Positions 1 to 5,972 of a stretch of 9,421 bases of DNA are shown one piece after another. The notes beneath the pieces are model-generated. The model worked only from the letters and a program-made list of their open reading frames with translations. It did not search any database and was not told where the DNA came from. The translations under genes were made by a program, and so were the position numbers. Position 1 is the stretch's first letter, and each line of letters opens with the position of its first letter. Origin of the DNA: an uncultured Prevotella sp. (GTDB lineage: Bacteria; Bacteroidota; Bacteroidia; Bacteroidales; Bacteroidaceae); assembly GCA_937898715.1 (NCBI GenBank), contig CALEKA010000116.1:1-9421 (forward strand), given 5' to 3'.

Positions 1-754
1 GATAACGATGGGAGGTTAGACTTGCAAAATCTATATTCTTATTCCCATAAAACGTCCCATGAAATTTTCCACAATGGGCTATGAACTGAGCTGTTGCCGT
101 TGTTACACAGCCTATAGGGTTGTGACCACCATTGTATATCTGATCATCGCAACTTGCATTTGTACATACAGGGGCATAATTATTATAAGGAGCTCCTTGT
201 CCCCAATATGTCTTGAGTAAGGGACCGACCTGACTTACCAAAGTACTACTTTCTGTAGCACGTGTGAGTTTAGTGTCTTGAATATTGTCTTTTGCGAACT
301 GCGGCACGAAACTCAAATACGCTTTCAAGGCTTGAATCTGCGCAGTATCTCCGACTTCTCCATCTGGAGTATAGAAGTAGATTCGATGCAAACGCTTATC
401 ATCGCTCATGACGGAATAGCCTTTTTGCTTACCTATATGGAACGTCACATAAGCCAAGTCAAACAAGCTATCAGCATTTACTTGTTGCGTTACTGCACGA
501 GTATTCTTAGGGACTTGTATAGCAGAATCGCCTACAATCTCATAAGTCTGTCGATCAATGTCATCAATCACAGGGGTTAATGCCGTGCCTCGAGAGGAAG
601 GAGAGGAAACGCTCTGATAAAAGTTTTCAAGCATTTGCTGAATTTCCGATTTAGTAGTTGACGATTGGCAAACATCGTCATCCGAACAACTCTCAAATGT
701 TGCAAGTGATAGGCTCAAAGAGCCTAATACTAAGGTGAATGTTTTTAGAGTCAT
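1..754 (-). CDS. C10 family (streptopain-like) cysteine protease lipoprotein, partial (3' end missing)
   Basis: The reading frame is open from the ATG at 754 to the window edge, giving 251 residues without the C-terminal part. The N-terminus is a lipoprotein signal with the lipid-carrying cysteine at residue 23. The residues after it, CSDDD (23-27), match the acidic surface-export tag of Bacteroides lipoproteins, so the protein probably sits on the cell surface. Residues about 85-160 resemble the C10 propeptide/Spi inhibitor fold (GYSVMSDDKRLHRIYFY). The mature enzyme probably begins near 175-185 with WGQGAPYN (184-191), and the nucleophile motif is GCVTTATAQ with Cys216. The catalytic His and the C-terminal half lie outside the window. 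Relatives include streptococcal SpeB and Prevotella interpain. Two extra cysteines (197, 202) lie between the WGQGAPYN block and the nucleophile. The family call is strong; the substrate and whether the gene is complete are unknown. Confidence 0.85.
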   Translation of the reverse strand, partial: MTLKTFTLVLGSLSLSLATFESCSDDDVCQSSTTKSEIQQMLENFYQSVSSPSSRGTALTPVIDDIDRQTYEIVGDSAIQVPKNTRAVTQQVNADSLFDLAYVTFHIGKQKGYSVMSDDKRLHRIYFYTPDGEVGDTAQIQALKAYLSFVPQFAKDNIQDTKLTRATESSTLVSQVGPLLKTYWGQGAPYNNYAPVCTNASCDDQIYNGGHNPIGCVTTATAQFIAHCGKFHGTFYGNKNIDFASLTSHRY

Positions 755-776
755 TGTAATATCTTTTCTAACACCG

Positions 777-808
777 CAAAAGTAGAGCGTTCTTTTATCA
801 TGCACAAA
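777..808 (-). promoter_or_regulatory. Bacteroidetes-type promoter of the C10 protease gene
   Basis: Read on the minus strand, a -33 element TTTG (805-808) is followed after exactly 20 bases by a -7 element TACTTTTG (777-784). This fits the phylum consensus TTTG-N19-21-TAnnTTTG fully. Transcription would start near 770, giving a leader of only about 15-20 bases before the ATG at 754. The protease is therefore probably transcribed separately from the murB operon upstream. Confidence 0.75.
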
Positions 809-913
809 TATATACGTTTAATCATTACTAATCTTTGCGAGTTAGCATTAAATCCGAACAATTCTAACCTACGTAACTAACGTCTTTCTCCATCTCGTCT
901 GTTTCTTCCCATT

Positions 914-1678
914 TCAATACCTTACGCACAATCCATCATAAGCGAGATGTACATGCGGAGGAAGTTCTCCCTCCACCTCCGCATGCAGCCCCATATCATG
1001 ACTCATGTGCACTATATAAGCCTGTTTCGGATTGACTTCATCTATCAATCTGAGGGCGTCTTGCAACGTCTGATGTGAATGATGATACATTTTACGTAAT
1101 GCATTGACTACCAACAGATCAAGCCCCTCTATCTTTACTTTCTCTTCATCTGCCATACGACTCATATCTGTAATATAAGCCATACGGCCAATGCGATAGC
1201 CCAATATAGGCATTCGGTCATGCATCACTCGAATAGGACGCACGCTCTGACCTAAGATATTCAAGCATTCATCACCTCGCAAAGCATGTAGTGAAATCTT
1301 GGGTACACCAGGATATTGATGTTCTACAAAGCAATAGGGCATGCGTTGCTTCACGTGCTCTGCACACATAGATTCAGCATAGATATCCATGCTCTTCATA
1401 AAGGTAAAAGGACGCAGGTCGTCCAATCCTCCCACATGGTCGTAATGCTCATGCGTCAGTAGTACCGCATCGATCTGAGCGAAAGGCACGGAAAGTGCTT
1501 GCTGGCGAAAATCTGGTCCACAATCAATCAGTATACGGCCGCCATTATCTGTCTCTATCAAGGCTGATGTACGCAAGCGCTTGTCACGCGGATCTTTCGA
1601 TCTGCACACTTCACACTGGCAGCCTATCTGCGGTACACCTGTACTTGTTCCTGTTCCTAAGAATGTAATTGAAGGCAT
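914..1678 (-). CDS. PhnP-like metallo-beta-lactamase-fold hydrolase
   Basis: This 254-residue protein has the metallo-beta-lactamase fold. The metal-binding signature THEHYDH gives H76, H78, D80 and H81. Further likely metal ligands are H153, D171 (AYITDMS) and a C-terminal HMSHDMG (H224/H227). The cysteine cluster CxCxxC (C20, C22, C25) near the N-terminus matches the structural zinc site of PhnP, a phosphoribosyl cyclic phosphodiesterase. The length also fits that group. No phosphonate genes are nearby, so the PhnP reaction should not be assumed; relatives in Bacteroidales are annotated only as MBL-fold hydrolases. It is probably cytoplasmic, as there is no signal peptide. The ATG lies 4 bases after the murB stop, so it is the last gene of the operon. 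I see no clear intrinsic terminator behind it. Confidence 0.88.
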   Translation of the reverse strand: MPSITFLGTGTSTGVPQIGCQCEVCRSKDPRDKRLRTSALIETDNGGRILIDCGPDFRQQALSVPFAQIDAVLLTHEHYDHVGGLDDLRPFTFMKSMDIYAESMCAEHVKQRMPYCFVEHQYPGVPKISLHALRGDECLNILGQSVRPIRVMHDRMPILGYRIGRMAYITDMSRMADEEKVKIEGLDLLVVNALRKMYHHSHQTLQDALRLIDEVNPKQAYIVHMSHDMGLHAEVEGELPPHVHLAYDGLCVRY

Positions 1679-1682
1679 TACG

Positions 1683-2684
1683 CTATTCTATGAAGTTAGC
1701 TTCTGGATGAATATCTATTCCAAATTTCTCTTTTACGCTCTGCCTTACAGCATCGCTCAAGCGCACAATATCTTGTCCTGTAGCTCCGCCCAAATTGACA
1801 AGTACAAGAGCCTGCTTGCTATATACGCCGGCAGCACCCAGACTTTTTCCTTTCCATCCACACTGTTCGATCATCCACCCTGCAGGTATCTTCACCCCGT
1901 TCGTCATAGGGAAATGTGGCATTTGTGGGTATTGTTTCAGCAGTGATTCAAACTTATCTTGACTGACCACTGGGTTCATAAAAAACGATCCTGCACTACC
2001 TAACTCTTCAGGATCGGGCAGCTTCGATCGACGCACGTCTATAATGAGCTGACGCAGACTTCCAGCTGTTACCTCTTCAGCAGATATCTGACGACTTTCA
2101 AGTTCTCGACGAATAGCTCCATAGTCTAAGTCTGGACTGAAATTGAGTGACAAGCGATAGACTACGTGCGTCACAATATATTGCCCACGAAGTGCATGCT
2201 TAAAAACACTGCTTCTGTAAGCGTATTCACACTCTTCATGACTAAATACCTGCAACTTACCTGTAGCGACCTCTACCGTTTCGACCGAGTCAATACGCTG
2301 TCCTGCCTCTACGCCATAAGCTCCTATATTTTGCACAGCACTCGCACCCACCTCACCTGGGATGAGTGAAAGATTCTCAAGTCCATAGTAGCCTTTAGCT
2401 ACACATTGGCCCACAAACTCATCCCATACTACTCCAGCACCTACTCTCAGCCACACTTCACTATCTGTGCGCTTTATCTCTTCGCACGAAAGGATTCGTG
2501 AATGCAATATCGTACCTTCAAAGTCGTCGACAAAGAGCAGATTGCTCCCACCGCCTATTTGCAGCCATTTCTCATTTCTTATTTTGGGGAGGATAGATAG
2601 CAGTTCTTCTACAGTGGTGTATTCCTTAAATTCTCGGCACTTTGCATCAATGCCAAAGGTGTTATGATGTAAGAGTGAGTACAT
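1683..2684 (-). CDS. murB: UDP-N-acetylenolpyruvoylglucosamine reductase MurB
   Basis: MurB is an FAD enzyme that reduces UDP-GlcNAc-enolpyruvate to UDP-MurNAc, the second committed step of peptidoglycan precursor synthesis in the cytoplasm. With the ATG at 2684 the protein has 333 residues, the usual length of the E. coli-like (type I) form. Visible motifs are GGGSN (44-48, FAD), IPGEVGASAVQNIGAYG (108-124), the type I AYRSSVFK segment (155-162), GSAGSFF with the proton-donor Ser233, and HPEANF near the end with the catalytic Glu328. The frame also stays open to a TTG at 2702, which would add six residues and overlap the upstream gene by 11 bases. I prefer the ATG because MYSLLHHNTFGID lies directly at the conserved family start and leaves a clean 7-base gap. 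It is the middle gene of a three-gene operon. Confidence 0.96.
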   Translation of the reverse strand: MYSLLHHNTFGIDAKCREFKEYTTVEELLSILPKIRNEKWLQIGGGSNLLFVDDFEGTILHSRILSCEEIKRTDSEVWLRVGAGVVWDEFVGQCVAKGYYGLENLSLIPGEVGASAVQNIGAYGVEAGQRIDSVETVEVATGKLQVFSHEECEYAYRSSVFKHALRGQYIVTHVVYRLSLNFSPDLDYGAIRRELESRQISAEEVTAGSLRQLIIDVRRSKLPDPEELGSAGSFFMNPVVSQDKFESLLKQYPQMPHFPMTNGVKIPAGWMIEQCGWKGKSLGAAGVYSKQALVLVNLGGATGQDIVRLSDAVRQSVKEKFGIDIHPEANFIE

Positions 2685-2691
2685 AATTAGA

Positions 2692-3507
2692 TTAATTTTC
2701 AAGTTTTTCGAGCATCCATTTCTTACCCTTTCTCACGAACGTAAGCGAGCATCCCATACCGCCAGATTGGCTACAAATCATCAATACGCGACGATTGGCA
2801 TTGCCATAACTTTGTCCATAGTTGATGTTTGTAATGGTCCCCGATGGAAGATGAGGACGATAGTCGGGCCATTGATTTACATCAAGCAGTCCCTCTATGT
2901 TTTGGAAATTGTCGTAATCATAGGTCTTAAAGCGGAATGGATTCAAAATATGTTTCTCTTGATATGAGAGACTTACAGAGAATTGGCGATAGAAGGCATA
3001 AAAATCACTATTGATATTCTTATCCATACTATGTTCGTCTATGCTTGTGAGCCGCCATTGTCCCTCGGCCTTATCAAACACATATTGTTTTACTCTGCGC
3101 TTGTTAAGATAGACCCATTCTACTACTACATGGTGTAGCGTGGTATCTTTTTCAGCCTTGACCGAACGCTGATCGTCAAAGATGAGCGTATATACGTCTT
3201 GATTCTTATAAAGATGATCAAATTTCCAATCTTTTGCTTGAATAGGAGTATTTACACCATCTACGATATGCGCAAGCGGAAACTTAATTCTCTCACGCTG
3301 GAATCGCGAATTACGCATGAAAGAATAGATAAAATCATCAAAAAGCCCATCTGCTGCTTTAGGCGGTGCAGCCACGCTGTCAGTAGCTACACTATCCTTA
3401 TTAACGCTCACAGAATCAACTACTTTTTGCTCAGGATCTGATGTTTTCGTTTTATTACAAGCCACCAGAAACACAAGCATCATCAAACTAAAAGCTATAA
3501 GTCTCAT
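2692..3507 (-). CDS. DUF4348 family lipoprotein
   Basis: This 271-residue protein starts with a hydrophobic signal ending in the lipobox LVAC, so Cys17 is probably lipidated. The residues after it (NKTKTSDPEQ) lack an acidic surface tag, so a periplasm-facing location is more likely than the cell surface. A low-complexity Ser/Val/Asp linker (about 28-50) leads into the domain, which runs from LFDDFIYSFMRN to the C-terminus and contains a conserved-looking aromatic tract and a CSQSGGMGCSLTFVRKGKKW block near the end. The composition and layout match DUF4348, known essentially from Bacteroidales; its function is unknown. It is the first gene of the operon with murB and the MBL-fold hydrolase, which hints at an envelope-related role, but this is inference. 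The family assignment is from memory of its pattern. Confidence 0.8.
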   Translation of the reverse strand: MRLIAFSLMMLVFLVACNKTKTSDPEQKVVDSVSVNKDSVATDSVAAPPKAADGLFDDFIYSFMRNSRFQRERIKFPLAHIVDGVNTPIQAKDWKFDHLYKNQDVYTLIFDDQRSVKAEKDTTLHHVVVEWVYLNKRRVKQYVFDKAEGQWRLTSIDEHSMDKNINSDFYAFYRQFSVSLSYQEKHILNPFRFKTYDYDNFQNIEGLLDVNQWPDYRPHLPSGTITNINYGQSYGNANRRVLMICSQSGGMGCSLTFVRKGKKWMLEKLEN

Positions 3508-3532
3508 GTTGGTATTTCATTTTATCAAGAAG

Positions 3533-3540
3533 CAAAAATA
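3533..3540 (-). promoter_or_regulatory. -7 promoter box of the DUF4348-murB operon
   Basis: On the minus strand TATTTTTG followed by C fits the Bacteroidetes -7 consensus TAnnTTTG and lies 25 bases before the ATG at 3507. No good TTTG -33 element is found 19-21 bases further upstream, so the assignment rests on the -7 box and its position. Confidence 0.5.
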
Positions 3541-3821
3541 AGCCTTTTAAATGTAAGTTCGTCATATTTGCCCATTTTTTTCAGCTATACTATTCAAATT
3601 AAGGATGGTTTCCCTTGTTCTGACATAAGCACTTGACGTTTCCTTTATTTAAGATTAAAGTCTAAACCTTAATCTACCCTTACCAACGCCGAAACTTAGG
3701 ATACTTACTCTTTTCGACACGGCAACCAAGAAATTCGCCAAAGTATTCTATTTGTACAACTATATAGGGCAAGAAAGAACACGAGTCTTCGTGTATTGTC
3801 GCCTTAAATCAAGTAATTGAC

Positions 3822-3911
3822 GGCTCGTTTCGTTCGATACACACACTCATTTCGTTCGATATGAACACTCATATCGAACGAAATGAACATTCATATCGTT
3901 CGAAATGAGCC
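3822..3911. repeat. 90-base palindromic element of four 12-base cores with a 22-base period
   Basis: Four related 12-base cores begin at 3828, 3850, 3872 and 3894, exactly 22 bases apart. Cores 1 and 2 read TTTCGTTCGATA, core 3 is its reverse complement TATCGAACGAAA, and core 4 is a hybrid, TATCGTTCGAAA. The 10-base spacers after cores 2 and 3 are TGAACACTCA and TGAACATTCA. Units 2 and 3 form a perfect 18-bp stem (3847-3864 with 3869-3886) around an ACAC loop. The outer ends also pair: GGCTC (3822-3826) with GAGCC (3907-3911), continuing through cores 1 and 4 except for two T/T mismatches at 3833-3834. The whole element is therefore symmetric about 3866/3867. The function is unknown; it could be a DNA-binding array, a mobile palindromic repeat or a folded RNA. 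Confidence 0.85.
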
Positions 3912-4192
3912 ACTTAAAAGGGCTTCTAAAAACAATTCGCCGATATTATTTACAGCACCTAATAGTACACTTATAAGATACGTAACTGAAGTTTCAGATT
4001 TAGGATGGGCGGGCTGAATCCAAAACTTAAATTACGGAGCCACACATCTACAAGTTAGAGACACTTCGTTCGTTCCCCATCAAGACAATATTTCCTTGCG
4101 AATGACGTTATATCAGAGCATGATTATACCCATTGGAAAAGAACGATACGCACTTTAAAAGGTTGTGAGCAACGAATATTATAAAAAAACAT

Positions 4193-4200
4193 TACCTTTG
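4193..4200 (+). promoter_or_regulatory. -7 promoter box, probably for rfbA
   Basis: TACCTTTG matches the Bacteroidetes -7 consensus TAnnTTTG and is followed by CA, as is common. There is no TTTG at the expected 19-21 base distance upstream. A start near 4207 would give rfbA an unusually long leader of about 200 bases. The box could instead drive a short RNA. Confidence 0.5.
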
Positions 4201-4206
4201 CATACC

Positions 4207-4407
4207 AACAAAGCGCCCTCTAAAAGGGCAATTATTCACACTTCGTGTGATTCTATCAATCGAAGATGGGCATATTAGAGAGTCAAAGGTTTGACAAATA
4301 CTTCTGCTATTGGCAATCGGAAGCGACCTTACCCCCCCCAAAAAATCCCCATGCAGACATTCTATAGAAGTCACCTACAACAGCTTGTATAACCACACAC
4401 ATAAGAC
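4207..4407 (+). promoter_or_regulatory. Putative long 5' leader of rfbA
   Basis: If the box at 4193 is used, the transcript would carry two small hairpins early on: GCCCT/AGGGC (4215-4219 with 4225-4229, 5-base loop) and TCACAC/GTGTGA (4236-4241 with 4245-4250, loop TTC). Neither is followed by a U-run, so they are not obvious terminators. A short reading frame, MQTFYRSHLQQLV (4351-4392), ends 15 bases before rfbA. I recognise no known riboswitch. Confidence 0.3.
4332..4345 (+). repeat. C8A6 homopolymer tract upstream of rfbA
   Basis: Eight C residues (4332-4339) are followed directly by six A residues (4340-4345) and, after a T, four more C. This lies about 60-75 bases before the rfbA start, within the putative leader. 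Such runs are prone to slipped-strand length change, but a regulatory effect here is speculation. Confidence 0.6.
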
Positions 4408-5304
4408 ATGAAAGGAATCGTACTTGCGGGCGGAAGCGGCACACGCCTCTACCCTATCACTAAGGGAATCAGTAAGCAACTCATCCCTATATTCGACAAG
4501 CCGATGGTCTACTACCCCATCTCGGTACTAATGCTCGCAGGCATTCGCGAGATTCTCATTATCTCTACGCCACAAGACATGCCCAGCTTCCAGCGTTTGC
4601 TTGGCGATGGGTCGGACTTTGGCATCCATCTACAATATGCCGTGCAGCCGTCACCCGATGGTTTGGCTCAAGCCTTCATCATTGGCAAAGATTTTATTGG
4701 TGATGATAGCGTATGCCTCGTCTTGGGTGACAATATCTTCCACGGAAGCAACTTTGCCTCTATGCTAAAAAGTGCGGTCAAAAGAGCCGAAGACGATGGA
4801 TTGGCCACAGTCTTTGGTTACCGCGTAAACGATCCCGAACGCTATGGCGTAGTGGAATTCAACGAAGAGGGGAAAGCCGTAAGCATCGAAGAAAAACCGG
4901 AAAAACCGAAATCTAATTACGCTGTAGTGGGGCTTTACTTCTACCCCAACAGAGTGGTAAAGATTGCCGAAAACATTAAGCCGTCTGCTCGCGGAGAGTT
5001 GGAAATCACCACCGTCAATCAGCAATTTCTTGACGACAAGCAACTCATGGTTCAGACGCTCGGAATCGGATTCGCATGGCTTGATACAGGCACACACGAT
5101 AGCCTGAGTGAAGCTTCTACCTTTATCGAAGTGATAGAAAAGCGCACAGGATTGAAAGTGGCTTGCTTGGAAGGCATCGGACTGAGCAACGGATGGGTTA
5201 GCCCCGAGCGCGTAAGAGAGCAAGCACTCCCCATGTCGAAGAATCAATACGGACAGTACCTACTTAAGTTGGCCGACGAATATACCGAATTGTCCACAAA
5301 ATAA
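4408..5304 (+). CDS. rfbA: Glucose-1-phosphate thymidylyltransferase RfbA
   Basis: RfbA joins glucose-1-phosphate and dTTP to give dTDP-glucose and pyrophosphate, the first step towards dTDP-L-rhamnose and other dTDP-sugars for surface polysaccharides; it acts in the cytoplasm. The 298-residue length is normal for the family. The N-terminal nucleotide-binding loop GGSGTRLYP (8-16) is followed by SKQLIPIFDKPMVYYP (22-37), with R13 and K23 as expected catalytic residues. Other family motifs are PDGLAQAF (83-90), LGDNIFHG (106-113) with the metal ligand D108, EEKP (161-164), NYAVVGLYFY (170-179) and WLDTGTHDSL (224-233) with the second metal ligand D226. The ATG is directly at the conserved MKGIVLAGG start. 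The usual partners rfbB, rfbC and rfbD are not next to it; a HAD hydrolase follows after 152 bases. Confidence 0.97.
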   Translation: MKGIVLAGGSGTRLYPITKGISKQLIPIFDKPMVYYPISVLMLAGIREILIISTPQDMPSFQRLLGDGSDFGIHLQYAVQPSPDGLAQAFIIGKDFIGDDSVCLVLGDNIFHGSNFASMLKSAVKRAEDDGLATVFGYRVNDPERYGVVEFNEEGKAVSIEEKPEKPKSNYAVVGLYFYPNRVVKIAENIKPSARGELEITTVNQQFLDDKQLMVQTLGIGFAWLDTGTHDSLSEASTFIEVIEKRTGLKVACLEGIGLSNGWVSPERVREQALPMSKNQYGQYLLKLADEYTELSTK

Positions 5305-5456
5305 GGAAGTGCTTCTTGAAGATTCTACAATAATTCTTCTTGAAAAAGTCCTATTCAACACCATCCACATTCCATATATTACCATAACAACTTCTATTCA
5401 AATCGCTCCACCCTTTTGTTGAGCTGTTTGAAATGACCTATACCTATATATAAGAA

Positions 5457-5891
5457 ATGATTATTGCAGTAGATTTCGATGGAACCATCGTAGAACATAA
5501 ATATCCAGCGATTGGCAAGGAAATACCTTTTGCCACAGCTAGCCTACGCCAGCTCATTCAGGATGGACATAAACTCATCCTGTGGAGTGTGAGAGAAGGC
5601 GAACTGCTTGAAGAAGCCGTAAAGTGGTGCGAACAACGCGGTGTACGATTTTATGCTGTAAATGCCGATCTCGATGAAGATGCGGCTGCTCACCAAGGAA
5701 CTGCACATTATAGCAGGAAGATCAAAGCAGACGTGTTCATTGACGACCGTAACGTAGGCGGATTGCCCGATTGGGGCACCATCTACCAGATGATTTCAAA
5801 GAGAGCCACTTACGCTCAGATATTGGAAATGAGCGCAACAGATGATTCTCACAGACAGAGTAACAGAAAAAAACCTTGGTGGAAATTTTAA
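5457..5891 (+). CDS. Small HAD-superfamily hydrolase (BT_0820-like)
   Basis: This 144-residue protein has the haloacid dehalogenase fold with almost no cap domain. Motif I is DFDGT with the nucleophile D6 and the acid/base D8; motif II is the serine in LILWSVREG (S44); K88 or K90 is the likely motif III lysine; motif IV is DVFIDDRN (D96, D97). It resembles a short HAD family found in Bacteroides, for which I recall the B. thetaiotaomicron protein BT_0820; no substrate is established to my knowledge. The C-terminus ends in a basic and aromatic tail, RKKPWWKF. Phosphatase or phosphotransfer chemistry is expected from the motifs, but the substrate is unknown. The ATG at 5457 places the nucleophile at the usual position. 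The 152-base gap to rfbA and 81-base gap to nnr leave co-transcription uncertain. Confidence 0.85.
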   Translation: MIIAVDFDGTIVEHKYPAIGKEIPFATASLRQLIQDGHKLILWSVREGELLEEAVKWCEQRGVRFYAVNADLDEDAAAHQGTAHYSRKIKADVFIDDRNVGGLPDWGTIYQMISKRATYAQILEMSATDDSHRQSNRKKPWWKF

Positions 5892-5972
5892 CCTCTGTCT
5901 CTTTACGCTTCGTACATACTCCACACAATTCTATCAAATCTTCACAAGAGTCAAACTCAACCGCTATAAATT

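Larger units (their letters stand above)
3541..4407. other. Long gene-free region between divergent operons
   Basis: No convincing protein gene is visible on either strand between the DUF4348 promoter and rfbA. Features seen are a 7-base inverted repeat (3652-3658 with 3669-3675), a small perfect hairpin (3779-3794, 6-bp stem with a 4-base loop), the 90-base repeat element at 3822-3911, a -7 promoter box at 4193-4200, and the rfbA leader after it. Stretches 3541-3820 and 3912-4190 show nothing else I can name. They could hold a small RNA or decayed sequence, but nothing in them supports that directly. Confidence 0.6.

Noticed and set aside
278..580. 100-residue plus-strand reading frame
   Set aside because: It lies opposite the C10 protease gene, whose translation shows clear family motifs on the minus strand.
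914..1678. Role of the MBL-fold hydrolase in phosphonate breakdown
   Set aside because: The zinc motif is PhnP-like but no other phn gene is present, and the context is cell-wall synthesis.
3822..3911. CRISPR array
   Set aside because: The cores are 12 bases with 10-base near-identical spacers and opposite orientations. CRISPR arrays have longer repeats in one direction and unique spacers of about 30 bases, and no cas genes are present.
4207..4330. Known riboswitch class in the rfbA leader
   Set aside because: The two hairpins are short and I recognise no conserved ligand-binding core.
4192..4374. 60-residue minus-strand reading frame in the gap before rfbA
   Set aside because: It crosses the C8 tract and the leader hairpins, shows no recognisable motif and has no promoter; chance is the better explanation.
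4351..4392. 13-residue frame MQTFYRSHLQQLV as a leader peptide gene
   Set aside because: It has no run of regulatory codons or attenuator hairpin and could easily occur by chance; it is kept only as part of the leader description.
4765..5247. 160-residue minus-strand reading frame inside rfbA
   Set aside because: It is antisense to a fully conserved RfbA and has no family resemblance.
5312..5344. Repeat CTTCTTGAA (5312-5320 and 5336-5344) after rfbA as a terminator
   Set aside because: It is a short direct repeat with only a weak, interrupted stem and no T-run.
5415..5446. Promoter directly before the HAD gene (TTTG-N20-TATACCTA)
   Set aside because: The -7 half matches only its TA and would leave a leader of about four bases, so support is too weak.
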